64,000 nucleotides of DNA from Fragum whitleyi (taxonomy: Eukaryota > Mollusca > Bivalvia > Cardiida > Cardiidae). Below, piece by piece: positions 63,768 through 64,000 of this stretch. The notes below the pieces were generated by a model. The model searched no databases. It was not told the DNA's origin and saw only the letters and a program-made list of their open reading frames with translations. Numbering within the stretch: the stretch's first letter is position 1; each line of letters begins with the position of its first letter. The position numbers and the translations under genes are program-made. Location: positions 55,047,566 through 55,111,565 of the forward strand of contig OX411547.1 in NCBI GenBank assembly GCA_948146395.1, read 5' to 3'.

Positions 63768-64000
63768 TCTAAAAACAAGAAACGACAAGAGCCGTCAGAG
63801 ACAGATTATGCTCCCCGAAAAAGGCATTGTCACAAAAACAAGCGCCATGTTGGACATGGACATCCCCCACCACGAAAGCTTGATAGTAAACTGAAGCCTA
63901 ATAGATGAAAGATTCTTTTGTACTGTCAGAGATTTACCTCCTATAAAATCTAAGTACATGTATTAAAAATAACAAAGGGCAATAACTCCAAAATTATGCA
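63768..64000 (+). repeat. Start of another dispersed element, runs off the window
   Basis: AAACAAGAAACGACAAGAGC opens it in the AACAAGAGA manner, followed near the edge by AACAAAGGGCAATAACTCCA AA, a phrase like those in the 613-1525 core. The 69-codon frame at 63699-63908 crosses its start and is not a gene. Confidence 0.4.

Overview
This is nuclear DNA from an animal, most likely a bivalve mollusc. It is AT-rich and crowded with small dispersed repeats. Three things point to molluscs: copies of a tRNA-derived SINE whose 3' end reads GCGGCGTTAAAC...(CAAT/CAAA)n; many elements carrying (ACGG)n/(TCCG)n microsatellites beside arrays of roughly 145-175 bp units, like the pearl/Helitron-like elements known in bivalves; and short elements starting TATGCCCCC or ending in AGCTCACCTGAGC-type hairpins. 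I cannot name the species. There is no sign of bacterial, organellar or viral sequence.

The window holds one convincing host gene. It is a complete, intron-rich BZW (eIF5-mimic protein, 5MP; krasavietz in flies) gene on the + strand, with ATG at 40610 and stop ending at 59331. I could place all twelve coding exons. Every intron is GT-AG, the joined exons give 418 residues without a stop, and the protein carries the family's conserved blocks from N- to C-terminus, including the C-terminal W2 domain and acidic tail. A likely non-coding first exon ends at 40320. Introns fill nearly all of the 18.7 kb and consist largely of transposable elements.

Layout. 1-600: no gene seen. 600-3550: three tandem-repeat-bearing elements in a row. 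3.5-16.7 kb: SINEs (two with clear target-site duplications), palindromic MITEs, a broken Tc1/mariner transposase (10.8-11.3 kb) and more tandem-repeat elements. 16.7-31.6 kb: dispersed repeats, a 1.16 kb TIR element with TA flanks, a CpG-rich block (25.3-26.0 kb) and a second Tc1-like relic. 31.7-39.5 kb: an APE-type LINE relic split by a 4.16 kb terminal-inverted-repeat DNA element. 40-59.6 kb: the BZW gene. 59.6-64 kb: probable 3' UTR, then MITEs, SINE relics and another tandem-repeat element running off the window.

The most interesting structures are: (i) a ~70 bp tandem amplification that straddles the BZW exon-6/intron junction and copies the splice donor; (ii) TATGCCCCC-element 3' ends lying directly against BZW splice acceptors; (iii) the LINE/DNA-transposon nest, where removing the insert and one 3-bp target copy restores the LINE reading frame; (iv) many differently sequenced elements sharing one architecture of terminal hairpin, ACGG microsatellite and nucleosome-sized repeat units; and (v) a decayed BED-like zinc-finger reading frame inside a BZW intron. 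All calls come from reading the sequence; no database or program was used.
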